A stretch of 64,000 bases of DNA from the NCBI GenBank assembly GCA_016699615.1, contig CP064984.1, positions 2,638,001 to 2,702,000 on the forward strand, read 5' to 3'. Source of the DNA: Sphingobacteriales bacterium. Its GTDB lineage: Bacteria; Bacteroidota; Bacteroidia; Chitinophagales; JADIYW01. How positions within the stretch are numbered: position 1 is the first letter of the stretch; every line of letters begins with the position of its first letter. This document shows, one piece after another, positions 36,936 through 47,200 of this stretch. The notes below the pieces were generated by a model. It worked only from the letters and a program-made list of their open reading frames with translations, was not told where the DNA came from and ran no database searches. The translations under genes and the position numbers were made by a program.

Positions 36936-37841
36936 TTAGTTTTTTTCTTCATTGATAATTTCTTCAGGTAAGTATACTTCACTTCTATAATATAAATATA
37001 CCAATAATATACTTACAGAATTTAGAATATGCCATAAAGCATGTCCTTGGAAAGGACTTGTTGGTGAGCATAGTAAACTGGTTCTATCTAAAACCCAAAG
37101 TGTATAGGATAAAAGCAATGTAATAAAAGATGTTTGCAAAAATGCTTTGATAGGTACACTATGTTCAACTTTAGTTTGTACAATAAAGTTTGTAACGAAA
37201 AATAAAATTACCATTAATGGAAAAATTATATTGATTGGTAGCTTCCATAAGTACAAAAAGAATGCGAGCATTAATAATGATGAACATACTATTATAAATT
37301 TATGCGAACTAAATAGCTGTTTTTTATATCTTATTTTTGGAAATAATTTATACATGTTATATGCTGTTGCACTTATCAATACAAAATACATACCAGTTTG
37401 ATCTATTTTTTGGAAAAAATGAGTCAAGCTTGCATGATAAAGAAAACTACCCAAGCCTAAATACAATAATGCAAAACCACTTAAATAACTAAATCCAGGA
37501 TATCTTGCAAGTAGATTGTTTACACTACTTCTTTCATAATACTTCCTGTCGTTTTTTGCAATACTCAAAATGATTAATGCTGAAATAATAAACCCAATAT
37601 TAGACCATGTATTTGATGGTTGCACTATTAGTTGGTCAAATCTATTTACTTCACAAAATTCTGTCGCATTACCACCAGCTTGTTTGTATTTATCCCAAAT
37701 TGTTATGTATTGATTTATTTTATAAATAATAAATAACAAGACTGAAAATAACAATGTTCCAAATATTGGCCACGTAAAAACTCTTGGTCTGTGATTGTAC
37801 AAATTGAATTTTACTCTAATTTTATCGAAGTCTAGTATCAT
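36936..37841 (-). CDS. Ceramidase-like membrane hydrolase (CREST superfamily)
   Basis: A 301-residue membrane protein with about seven hydrophobic helices. It carries the conserved residues of the alkaline ceramidase/PAQR-like CREST family: FCEVNR and PSNTWSNIGF near the start, GLGSFLYHASLTHFFQKIDQTGMYF (Ser, His and Asp in order), WVLDRTSLLC and the C-terminal GHALWHILNS histidine. Alkaline ceramidases split ceramide into fatty acid and sphingoid base with a zinc ion held by these histidines. Many Bacteroidota make sphingolipids, which fits. The esterase lipoprotein gene starts 4 bases downstream on the same strand. Function as ceramidase is inferred from family residues. Confidence 0.8.
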   Translation of the reverse strand: MILDFDKIRVKFNLYNHRPRVFTWPIFGTLLFSVLLFIIYKINQYITIWDKYKQAGGNATEFCEVNRFDQLIVQPSNTWSNIGFIISALIILSIAKNDRKYYERSSVNNLLARYPGFSYLSGFALLYLGLGSFLYHASLTHFFQKIDQTGMYFVLISATAYNMYKLFPKIRYKKQLFSSHKFIIVCSSLLMLAFFLYLWKLPINIIFPLMVILFFVTNFIVQTKVEHSVPIKAFLQTSFITLLLSYTLWVLDRTSLLCSPTSPFQGHALWHILNSVSILLVYLYYRSEVYLPEEIINEEKN

Positions 37842-37993
37842 AATGCACTAAGATAAAAACTTTTTTAGTTATTTGTAATCATTTCAAAAAAATTAAACTA
37901 AATAATTTGATGCAATTAATATATGATATTGTATAAATATATGTATTTACACAATAATAATTTTTTCAGTATTCTCTTTTTGTACTAAATGTG

Positions 37994-38001
37994 TACTTTT
38001 G
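37994..38001 (+). promoter_or_regulatory. Candidate -7 box for pheT
   Basis: TACTTTTG matches TAnnTTTG exactly, 73 bases upstream of the pheT ATG. The -33 element is not clear. It is the best candidate in the 233-base gap between the divergent ceramidase-like and pheT genes. Confidence 0.35.
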
Positions 38002-38074
38002 TAATAAATAATTAAAGTTGTATTTGAATAGATAAGTATATTTTTTTAATTATATAAAAATAATATTAAATAGA

Positions 38075-40495
38075 ATGAGAGTATCACTAAATTGGATTAA
38101 AGATTATATTGATATAGAACTATCTGTAGATGAAATAAGTAAATTATTGACAGATATTGGATTGGAAGTTGAAAGTGTAGAAACATATGAATCTGTAAAA
38201 GGTGGATTAGATGGTTTGGTAGTAGGTGAGGTAATTGAGAAAGAAAAACATCCAGATGCCGACAAACTTTCAGTATGTAAAGTAAATGCAGGTAATGAAG
38301 TTTTACAAATTGTATGTGGTGCACCAAATGTTGCATCAGGACAAAAAGTAATTGTTGCGTTGGTTGGCACAACATTATATCCAAAAACAGGCGATGCATT
38401 TGCAATTAAAAAAGCAAAAATCAGAGGTATAGAATCATTCGGAATGATATGTGCTGAAGATGAAATTGGAATAGGTATTAGTCATGATGGAATTATAGTA
38501 TTGCCAAGCAACACAGAAATTGGTATTCCAGCTTCAAGTATTTATGACGTGTACAATGATGTTATTTTCGAAATAGGATTAACACCAAACCGTTCAGATG
38601 CACACTCACATATTGGCGTAGCAAGAGATTTGTTTAAGATACAATTTTAGATATAAAAAAGATGGTATACTAAAAATTACTGATTATAAGATAGATAACG
38701 CAACTGATAATAAGCATAACTTTAAAATAAATGTAGATAACAAAGAAGATTGTTTTAAGTATTTTGGAGTAACGATTGACAATATTACAGTTGGCGAATC
38801 ACCACAATGGTTAAAAATAGATTAACAGCTATTGGGCAAAAGTCTATAAACAATATCGTAGATGTTACCAATTATGTATTGCATGAATATGGACAACCAT
38901 TGCACGCTTTTGATTTAGAAGCGTGCATTGGCAACGAAATTATTGTAAAGAATGTTGCAGCAAATACAGTTTTTAAAACTTTAGACAATCAAGATGTAAA
39001 ATTATTCGCAACAGATTTGATGATTTGTAATGCACAAAATCCGATGTGTATTGCTGGTGTTTATGGTGGTTTAGATTCTGGCGTAAAATCAACAACAAAA
39101 GCAATATTTCTAGAAAGTGCATATTTTAATCCAAAATCTATCAGAAAAACATCAACAGCACATCAACTAAGAACAGAAGCAGCAGTTCATTTTGAAAAAG
39201 GCATTGATCCAGATTTTACAGAAAAAGCATTACATAGAGCAGTTGAATTACTAATGTTGATTGATAATCAGATAAAAGTAACATCACATGTTTTTAAAAT
39301 CGAGCATAAAACATTCATGCCATTTGAAGTAGAATTTAATCCAAATAGAGTAAGAGAATTAATTGGACATAGCATTTCAAATGAAGATATTTATACTATT
39401 TTATCACTACTTGATATAAAAATAGATAAAACTCAAGAAATTAATAAATTATATGTACCAAACTATAGAGTTGATGTACTTAGAGATGTAGATGTAATTG
39501 AAGAAATTCTTCGCATTTATGGATTTAACAATGTACCAATTCCAAGCAAAGTAAATGCAGCTCCAAACTTTGTGGAACAGAAAGACAATGAACAAATTTA
39601 CAATTCAGTTGCAAACTTTCTATCTAATCTTGGATACGCTGAAGTGATGACAAATCCATTGACAAAATCAAAATGGTTACAACAACTTTCTGATAATCAA
39701 GAAAATTGGGTGTATTTATTGAGTTCCATCAATGTAGAATTAGATACTATGCGCAACAATATGTTGTTTTCTACTTTAGAAACTATTGCATACAATCTAA
39801 ATCATAAAAATTCTGACTTAAAAATATTTGAATTAGGTAAAACATACCACAAATATAATGATAAGTATGCTGAAAATGAGTTGCTTGTAAATTGTATTGT
39901 AGGTAATACAAGACAGCAAAATTGGAAATCCAATGCCATAAAATCAGATTTCTACGACATAAAATCAATAGTTGATATGATTTTCCAAAAATTTGCTATT
40001 GAGTATGATGAATTGATAGAAACAACCTCAAACTACTACGAATATGGTATTAGCTATATGAAAAAAGGAGTCGAATTAGCAAGTTTTGGAAAAGTAAGTA
40101 GCAAATGGACTAATTTCTTCAGCATAAAATCAGAAGTTTACTATGCAGAGATTAACTGGCTGAAAATTATAGATATATACCAAAAAAACAAAATCACATA
40201 TAAGCCAGTTTCAAAATATCCAAGTGTAAAAAGAGATTTAGCATTGCTAATTAACAAAGAAGTTAGATTTTTAGATTTAAAAAATACAGCACAAAAAATT
40301 TCTAAACAATTATTAAAAGAAATTGATATCTTTGATGTATATACAGACGAACAAATGGATAAAAACCAAAAATCATATGCTTTAAGTTTTACTTTTAATG
40401 ATGACAGTAAAACATTGATAGATAAAGATATAGATAGCATAATGAATAAATTAATTGAAGCCTACGCTAAAGAATTTAATGCAGTTTTAAGGTAA
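38075..40495 (+). CDS. pheT: Phenylalanyl-tRNA synthetase beta subunit (two compensating frameshifts)
   Basis: PheT is the large subunit of the (alpha-beta)2 enzyme, carrying editing and tRNA-binding domains. It starts MRVSLNWIKDYIDIELS, followed by the tRNA-binding OB fold (VVGEVIEKEKHPDADKLSV), B3/4 editing domain (SINNIVDVTNYVLHEYGQPLHAFD), B5 (FNPNRVRELIGHSIS), a catalytic-like core, and a C-terminal FDX-ACB domain (SKYPSVKRDLALLI). Between 38633 and about 38815 the frame is shifted: one extra base in the T3 run 38633-38635 and one missing in the A5 run 38813-38817. The region in between reads LRYNFRYKKDGILKITDY and SPQWLKNRLTA when corrected. The protein is 806 residues long. No pheS gene is nearby. 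Confidence 0.95.
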
Positions 40496-40878
40496 TGAGC
40501 AAGTTAGACGAAAAGTGGAATAGAATCGTTAATAAAGTAAATCTTCTTATTGAGAAAAATAAGAAATTAGAAGATGTTGAGTTGAATTTACAAAATAAAA
40601 TTGTATCTTTAGAACATCAAAATAATATATTAAATAAAGAAAATAGTACATTATTAACAAATAACAACGTACAAGAACTAAAAGATAAAATAACAGAACT
40701 AGAAAATATTATTAACGAAAGAAATAAAGAAAATACAAATTTAAGACAGATAATAAATAATTTACAAGAACAAAAGAAAATAGAGAATACAGCAAATACC
40801 AACAACCTAAAACTAAAAGAAGAAATGCTAGTTTGTATTTCTTCAATAGATAAAATTTTAGAAAAAATAAATCAGTAG
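40495..40878 (+). CDS. Coiled-coil protein between pheT and zapA
   Basis: A 127-residue soluble protein, apart from short ends an almost continuous coiled coil (EKNKKLEDVELNLQNKIVSL, ELKDKITELENIINERNKE and on to the C terminus), with leucine/isoleucine heptads and no other domain. Its start overlaps the pheT stop (TAATG) and its stop overlaps the zapA start (TAGTG), so translation is coupled on both sides. The size, coiled-coil make-up and position directly before zapA suggest a ZapB-like cell-division partner, but there is no sequence signature proving that; a generic scaffold is the alternative. Confidence 0.75.
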   Translation: MSKLDEKWNRIVNKVNLLIEKNKKLEDVELNLQNKIVSLEHQNNILNKENSTLLTNNNVQELKDKITELENIINERNKENTNLRQIINNLQEQKKIENTANTNNLKLKEEMLVCISSIDKILEKINQ

Positions 40879-41177
40879 TGGCACAGGCAAGCAATATCAA
40901 TATCATAGTAGCAGGCAGACCTTATAAACTAAAAGTTTCTGCTGATGAAGAAAGCTTTGTACGACAAGCTGCGAAAGAAATAAATGATAAAATATCAGAG
41001 TATCAAAAAACATTGCTTACCAGAGATAAGCAAGACTTTTTATCAATGATTGCAATACAAACCACAGCAGATATTATTCAATCTAAAAATAAAATTTCTA
41101 ATTCATCTTCTTTAGAAGCAAAATTTGATGAGTTAGAACAAATCTTAGACAAGGCATTAGGTATTACTTTGTTTTAA
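40878..41177 (+). CDS. zapA: Cell division protein ZapA
   Basis: ZapA bundles FtsZ filaments at mid-cell. The 99-residue protein begins with a GTG codon at 40878 and opens with the family's N-terminal strand signature INIIVAGRPYKLKVSADEE, followed by FVRQAAKEINDKISEYQ and a C-terminal coiled-coil helix (IAIQTTADIIQSKNKI). The start shares one base with the stop of the coiled-coil gene. The RNase Y gene follows 66 bases later. Confidence 0.93.
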   Translation: MAQASNINIIVAGRPYKLKVSADEESFVRQAAKEINDKISEYQKTLLTRDKQDFLSMIAIQTTADIIQSKNKISNSSSLEAKFDELEQILDKALGITLF

Positions 41178-41243
41178 TCTCTTTCACTTTTTCTTGTTTT
41201 TATTTTCATTATCAATTGATAAATAAAATAAAAAAATAAAGAA

Positions 41244-42848
41244 ATGCGAATAGTAGCATATATCATCATCGCAGTAGTAGCATTAGCTATTGGTGTATTC
41301 TTAGGAAAAATCTTATTCAAAGCAGATGTAGATATACATCTTAATGAAGCAAAAGCAAAAGAAGAAAAAGCAAATGCCATAAAAGAAAGTGCAAACAGAG
41401 AGGCAGAAATCATCATCAAAGAGGCAAAAACAAATGCAGAAGTTGCCAAAAAAGATAAAATGATGGAAGCAAAAGAACACTTCTTAAAACTAAAAGAAGA
41501 GCACAATAAAGAAATTGACACTAAAAACAAAAAAATTCTTGAAGCTGAAAATAGAATAAAACAAGTTGATCAATCTTTAAAAGATAAATTAGCAAATGTA
41601 GGCAAGCAAGAAAAAGAAAACGAAGAACTAAAAAGCAAATACAACTCACAATTAGAAATTCTAAATGCTAAAAAAGCTGATGTAGAAAAAGCACACCAAG
41701 AACATATTCAAAAACTAGAACAAATTGCAAAGCTATCTGCCGAAGAAGCAAAAGCACAATTAATTGAGCAATTAAAATCTAAAGCACAATCTGAAGCATT
41801 ATCACACATCAAAGCTGTGGTAGACGAAGCCAAATTAAAAGCAAACAAAGAAGCAAAGAAAGTAATCATACAATCTATACAAAGAGTAGCTGCAGAAACA
41901 GCAATCGAAAATACAGTATCAGTATTTAATTTACAAAACGACGAACAAAAAGGACAAATCATTGGACGTGAAGGTAGAAATATTAGAGCATTAGAAGCAG
42001 CAACAGGCGTAGAAATTATTGTAGATGATACACCAGAAGCAATTGTTATCTCAGGCTACGATGCATACAAAAGAGAAATAGCAAGACTATCACTACAAAG
42101 ATTAGTAACAGACGGAAGAATACATCCAGCCAGAATTGAAGAAGTTGTTGCAAAAACAGAAAAATTACTAGAACAACAAATTATAGAAATTGGAGAGCGA
42201 ACAGTAATAGATTTAGGCATACATGGCCTACATCCAGAATTGATAAAAATTGTTGGAAAAATGCGTTTCCGTTCATCATACGGACAAAACTTACTACAAC
42301 ATTCTAGAGAAGTAGCAAACTTATGCGCATTAATGGCAAGCGAAATGGGCTTGAATGCTAAAATGGCAAAACGAGCAGGCTTACTGCACGACATAGGAAA
42401 AGTATCAGATGAAGATCCAGAATTATCTCACGCACTACTAGGCGCAAAATTGTGTGAAAAATATGGCGAGCATCCAGCAATTGTAAATGCAGTAGGAGCA
42501 CACCACGACGAAATGGAAATGCTTTATGTTATTTCTCCAGTTATCCAAGCTTGCGATGCTATTTCAGGCGCAAGACCAGGAGCAAGAAGAGAAATAATGG
42601 AAAGCTACATGAAACGTATCAGCGAGCTCGAAAAATTAGCATTAAGCTACAATGGTGTAGAAAAAGCATACGCTATCCAAGCAGGACGAGAATTAAGAGT
42701 AATTGTAGAAGCAGGCAAAACATCAGACAAAGATGTAGAAGAAACTGCATTCAAAATTGCACAACAGATTCAAGATGAAATGACTTATCCAGGGCAGATT
42801 AAAGTAACGGTTATCAGAGAAACACGTAGTGTTTCTGTGGCAAAATAA
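41244..42848 (+). CDS. rny: Ribonuclease Y
   Basis: RNase Y is a membrane-anchored endoribonuclease that starts mRNA decay. The 534 residues give an N-terminal transmembrane helix (VAYIIIAVVALAIGVFLGK), a long coiled coil rich in Ala/Glu/Lys (residues ~30-200), a KH domain (IIGREGRNIRALEAATGVE), and the HD domain with LLQHSREVANLCALMA and AGLLHDIGKVSDE carrying the metal-binding His-Asp pair. The order pheT, coiled coil, zapA, rny is compact on one strand. Confidence 0.97.
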   Translation: MRIVAYIIIAVVALAIGVFLGKILFKADVDIHLNEAKAKEEKANAIKESANREAEIIIKEAKTNAEVAKKDKMMEAKEHFLKLKEEHNKEIDTKNKKILEAENRIKQVDQSLKDKLANVGKQEKENEELKSKYNSQLEILNAKKADVEKAHQEHIQKLEQIAKLSAEEAKAQLIEQLKSKAQSEALSHIKAVVDEAKLKANKEAKKVIIQSIQRVAAETAIENTVSVFNLQNDEQKGQIIGREGRNIRALEAATGVEIIVDDTPEAIVISGYDAYKREIARLSLQRLVTDGRIHPARIEEVVAKTEKLLEQQIIEIGERTVIDLGIHGLHPELIKIVGKMRFRSSYGQNLLQHSREVANLCALMASEMGLNAKMAKRAGLLHDIGKVSDEDPELSHALLGAKLCEKYGEHPAIVNAVGAHHDEMEMLYVISPVIQACDAISGARPGARREIMESYMKRISELEKLALSYNGVEKAYAIQAGRELRVIVEAGKTSDKDVEETAFKIAQQIQDEMTYPGQIKVTVIRETRSVSVAK

Positions 42849-42870
42849 TATTTCATATTGTTAATTCATG

Positions 42871-42903
42871 TAATGTATTGATTAATAAGAAGTTAATACA
42901 TTA
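42871..42903. repeat. Inverted repeat after rny
   Basis: TAATGTATT (42871-42879) and AATACATTA (42895-42903) form perfect 9-base arms around a 15-base loop. There is no T-run afterwards. It lies 23 bases after the rny stop and just before the -7 box of the PDZ gene, so it could be a factor-assisted terminator or a regulatory site. Confidence 0.35.
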
Positions 42904-42919
42904 ATTAAATGATAATTAC

Positions 42920-42927
42920 TATCTTTG
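42920..42927 (+). promoter_or_regulatory. -7 box for the PDZ protein gene
   Basis: TATCTTTG is an exact TAnnTTTG match, 7 bases before the ATG at 42935. The -33 element is not clear. The spacing predicts a very short or absent leader. Confidence 0.45.
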
Positions 42928-42934
42928 TTTTAAG

Positions 42935-43789
42935 ATGTTAAAGAAAATTCTATTTGTTTTATGTTCTATCCTTTTGTTAGCATCAACAACAGGAGTATTT
43001 GCCCAAAAAACAGCAGCCAACAATAAAAATATTGGTGGTATTGGTGGTTTGGCAACTTTCGATTCAATTAAAAAAAGACCAATTGTAAAAGCATTAGAAT
43101 ACAATGCATACTTTAATGCCAACAAACTAAGACCAGGCGATTTAATCTTAGAAGTAGATAAAGTTCCAGTACACCAAATGAGCTATGGCGAAGTACTCAA
43201 ATTAGTATTAGGTAATGTTGGAACACCTATGAGCTTAAAAGTAATCAGGTACAATAGCATTGAGCATTATTTTGAGATCAATAGAATAAGAGTAACGCTA
43301 GACATGAATCCAAAATGGTGGCAGATACCAGAATACAGATACTACACATTCAATAGTGCAATAGAAACTGCAATCAAAGATATTAATGCAAACGGAGGAA
43401 CAACATTAGATAGAACAATAGATCCAATTATTCCAGATACAAAATTCTATTCAACTATTATGTTGAAAGAAGCCTACGAAAGCTTATATCTAAAAGAAAA
43501 TAACAAATTTTCATGGATTTGTAATCTAATACAATGCGAAGAAAAAGAAAAAGCAGAAGGATTGTACACCATGTTTGCAGCAAAACTTTCAGGTATAAAA
43601 CTAGACAATACAGTATTAGAAAAAAAGTTTGACAATAAAGAGGAAGCAAAAAAAGTATACCTACAAGTAAAGGAAACCATAATACCACAATACAATGGAT
43701 TAAATGTGAGTATCAATCTTAAAAAAGAATTCAATACAGATGAAAACAAAGACTTGTGGAAAGTATTTATAGAAGTAAAAAAGATATAA
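42935..43789 (+). CDS. Exported PDZ-domain protein of unknown function
   Basis: A signal peptide (ILFVLCSILLLASTTGVFAQ) is followed by a PDZ-like segment at residues ~40-110: RPIVKALEYNAYFNANKLRPGDLILEVDKVPVHQMSYGEVLKLVLGN is the usual order of a PDZ carboxylate loop, the xPGD strand and a helix, given here only by its landmark LRPGDLILEV. The C-terminal 160 residues are of unknown type, with WICNLIQCEEKEKAE in the middle. There is no protease domain. It probably binds C-terminal peptides in the periplasm. Its -7 box lies 7 bases before the ATG. Confidence 0.7.
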   Translation: MLKKILFVLCSILLLASTTGVFAQKTAANNKNIGGIGGLATFDSIKKRPIVKALEYNAYFNANKLRPGDLILEVDKVPVHQMSYGEVLKLVLGNVGTPMSLKVIRYNSIEHYFEINRIRVTLDMNPKWWQIPEYRYYTFNSAIETAIKDINANGGTTLDRTIDPIIPDTKFYSTIMLKEAYESLYLKENNKFSWICNLIQCEEKEKAEGLYTMFAAKLSGIKLDNTVLEKKFDNKEEAKKVYLQVKETIIPQYNGLNVSINLKKEFNTDENKDLWKVFIEVKKI

Positions 43790-44258
43790 AAGGTAGTATT
43801 TCACGAACTGTAAGTTGAAAATTTATTCTAAAAATTTCGACCTCCTTAAAATGGTCATAAAATTTTTGGAAATAATATTTTCAAACCAATAAATTTACAT
43901 GGTTATGATTGATAAAAAAAATTATTAAACTACAAGGAATTTTACAAATCCTTAAAGAATGGAACAGAATTAAGTTCATTTTTTAAAACATTGCGATGAT
44001 TAAATTGCAATACAAGAATCAAAATTTTAAGCAATCAGGTCATAAGACTGTTTGAGGCAAGGCAATTATAAATATTAGTGTGTCAAAATTTAGTACATTA
44101 TTGCATAATTATATTATTATTATTATCTTTGAATTAGAAACTAAGCTGCTATAATAAAACTCATACAATAAATAACATGTTTTTTCTGTGTTATTCTTGC
44201 ATTTTACTTTGATAAAATTGTTTACTATCAGTAATACGTATATTATTAATATTTTTTT
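43790..44258. other. 469-base gap before the beta-helix protein
   Basis: No convincing gene or RNA was found in this stretch. One forward frame near 43930-43995 reads KEFYKSLKNGTELSSFFKTL, which is faintly like the start of some IS256-type transposases, but stop codons surround it and no terminal repeats are seen. The rest is AT-rich with no clear -33/-7 promoter for the next gene. Confidence 0.3.
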
Positions 44259-47200
44259 ATGAAAAAAATTTACATTCTTACATTCTTCTTATTCTTATTA
44301 GTTTCAACATTCGCACAGAAAAAAATTTATGTAGATGCCTCTAATATGGCAACTGTACGTAATGGTAATTCTTGGGCAACTGCATATCGAACTTTCGAAG
44401 GTGCTATTTATGATCCCACTCTTTCGGTCTTCGATACAATTTTCGTAGCAAAAGGAACTTATCAGCCGTCAAAAGACAGTATTTCATTCTGGATAAACAA
44501 ACCTTTTCTGACTATTATTGGTGGGTTTCCATCTGGTGGTGGAACGCTTGCGCAGAGAAATTGGCAAAATGATTCTACTATCCTTTTAGGAAGAATGAAT
44601 TCTGTCATCGCTTTTGGTGGTTCATACATTTATTCTACTTTTGATGGTTTCTATATTACGGGTGGAGATGCTGAAATTGGTGGCGGGATAAATACCAATG
44701 TTGCTGGTCTCAATAATACAATTCAAAATTGTGTCATATATAATAATAAATCAAGAATATGGTCTGGTGGTGGAATGATTAATTATGAAAAAGATTCTAA
44801 ACTGATAAATGTAGTATTTAAAGGAAATATAAATACTGGAGGCACTGGTGGCGGCGCTTTAGATAATAGAGGCAAAAATTTACTCTTACAAAATGTAGAA
44901 TTTATTGACAACTCTAATGTTGGAAAAATATTTGCTGCTGGAGGTGCATTAATAAATGAAGGAGATAATGTACATCTACAAAATGTACTATTTAAAGGGA
45001 ATACAACTTATGCTGACTCAGGAACTGTGGATGGTGGAGCTTTAAGAAATATGGGTGATAATATGCTCTTAGAAAATGTAGTATTCGAAAATAATACAGC
45101 AACTTCAGATTTTGGTAATTCATCGTTTGGTGGTGCCTTAGCAAATTTAGGCGATAATATGATTTTGCAGAATGTAACATTTGATAATAATACTGTAATA
45201 GCAACTGGGCTATTAACAGAATTTCAAGTTCCAACTGCTTATGGCGGTGCTCTTTATAGTAATGGTAGCCGCTTAACATTGCATCAGGTTTCATTTAATG
45301 AAAATAAAGCCATAGCTAATTATGGTACTGCAATTGGCGGTGGCATATATATACAGGATGAAAATACATTGACCGAAATTGAAAATACCACATTTACCAA
45401 AAATATGGTTATAGGTGGAAACAGTTTTAATGGGGGAGGAATGACTGCTGATGTTAAAAATATAAGATTGAGAAATGTGCAATTTATCGAAAATTCACTT
45501 AGACGAAGTGATAGTATTGGATTAGATGATAATGTTTATGGTATTTTTGGTGCTGGAATGAATTGTTCGGCTGAAATTGCAGATTTGCAAGATGTAAAAT
45601 ACTATAGAAATTCAATAGAGTTAGAATACAAAAACATTGATCCAAGTGGTGGTGGCTTATATATTAATGCACAAACACTAAAATTAAAAAATGCAGATTT
45701 TATAGGAAATTCAATAGTAAATAACGATACTCTAATTGGCGGTGGCATTAATGGTGGCGGTATGGTTATCCGAACGGTAAATGCCAATTTAGATAATATA
45801 TTGGTAAAGGAAAATACAATATATAAAAAAGGAGGAGCTATGTTTGGAGCGGGTATTTATATAGATAGTTACGGTGATAATGTAGGGAATGTTAATATTT
45901 CACAATTAAAAATTATTGAAAACAAAGCAATAGGCACAACTTTTGTTGCTGGTGCAGGATTATTTAGCGGAGCAAATGCAAACTTAAATATAGAAAATAG
46001 TATTTTAAAAGATAATAAATTGCAATCCATATATATGGATATGACAGATGTAGAAGAAGGTGGTATGTTACATGTAGCTGGTGGCTTAGGTGTTGGAGGT
46101 GCCCAAACTACAAAGGTTACTAATACGCTATTTATTGGAAATGGAAGTATAAATACACCGTATGCAGACAATGCAGCTGGCTCAGCAATATTCGGTATTT
46201 CTTCTGAAGAAATTGGTGAACCACTTAATATCGAAGTAATAAACTGCACATTTGTAAATAATGAAATCAAAGTGGATGAGGTAGCAGAAGACGGTATTTT
46301 GGCTGGAGCTATAATAGGTATTGTCGATGAATTTAATATTAAAAATAGTGTTTTTTGGAATAATACCGTAAATGGACAGCTTCAGGATATTTTAAATGCT
46401 CAAAATATGACCATTAATAATTCCTATTTCGCTAATGCTATGTCAGCTTCAGGTGATACCATTCCAGGAAGTGGAAATATTAATGATACATTAAGCCCCT
46501 TCAGAAATGCCAATAATCCTGAAGGTGCAGATGGTACTTTAGGAACACCAGATGATGGCTTGGTTTTGGCGTGTGGTGCGGTTGCTATTAATGCCGGAGA
46601 TGATGCTTACTTAAGCAATACGATTACAAAAGATTTAGTTGGGTTAAATCGTTTCAACGGCACTATAGATATGGGTGCTTACGAATTTAATGGTACGGTG
46701 GATAATACAGATAGCGTTCAGGCTTGTACTGGTACACCTTATGCCTGGCATGGAACTGACTATTCTGAACCAGGAACATATACATTCCAAAACGGAACAG
46801 ATGGTAATGGGTGTCCGCTCATAGATGTATTAATTATGAGTTCCAAACAAGATTCTGTAATTATTACAGAAAATTCTGTTTCAACCACTTGTGTAGATGT
46901 GCCTTTAACTGCGTTGATTGCAAATACACAAAATATTACAGGGATTACCACACAAACAGGATTGCCCAACGGCATAACAGCATCCTATAGCAATGATTCG
47001 ATAATATTAAGTGGTGTTCCAGCAGATACAGGTCAATTTCAATATAAAATTTCTTTAGAAGGTTGCGGAAATCCTGAAATACTTGGCTGGTTAATTGTAA
47101 AACCAAAATTTACCATTCAGCGAGATGTTCCAACACAAACAGCATGTTATAAAACACCGATTGATACTATATTTATCCCAATCTCAAATGTTAATGCAAT

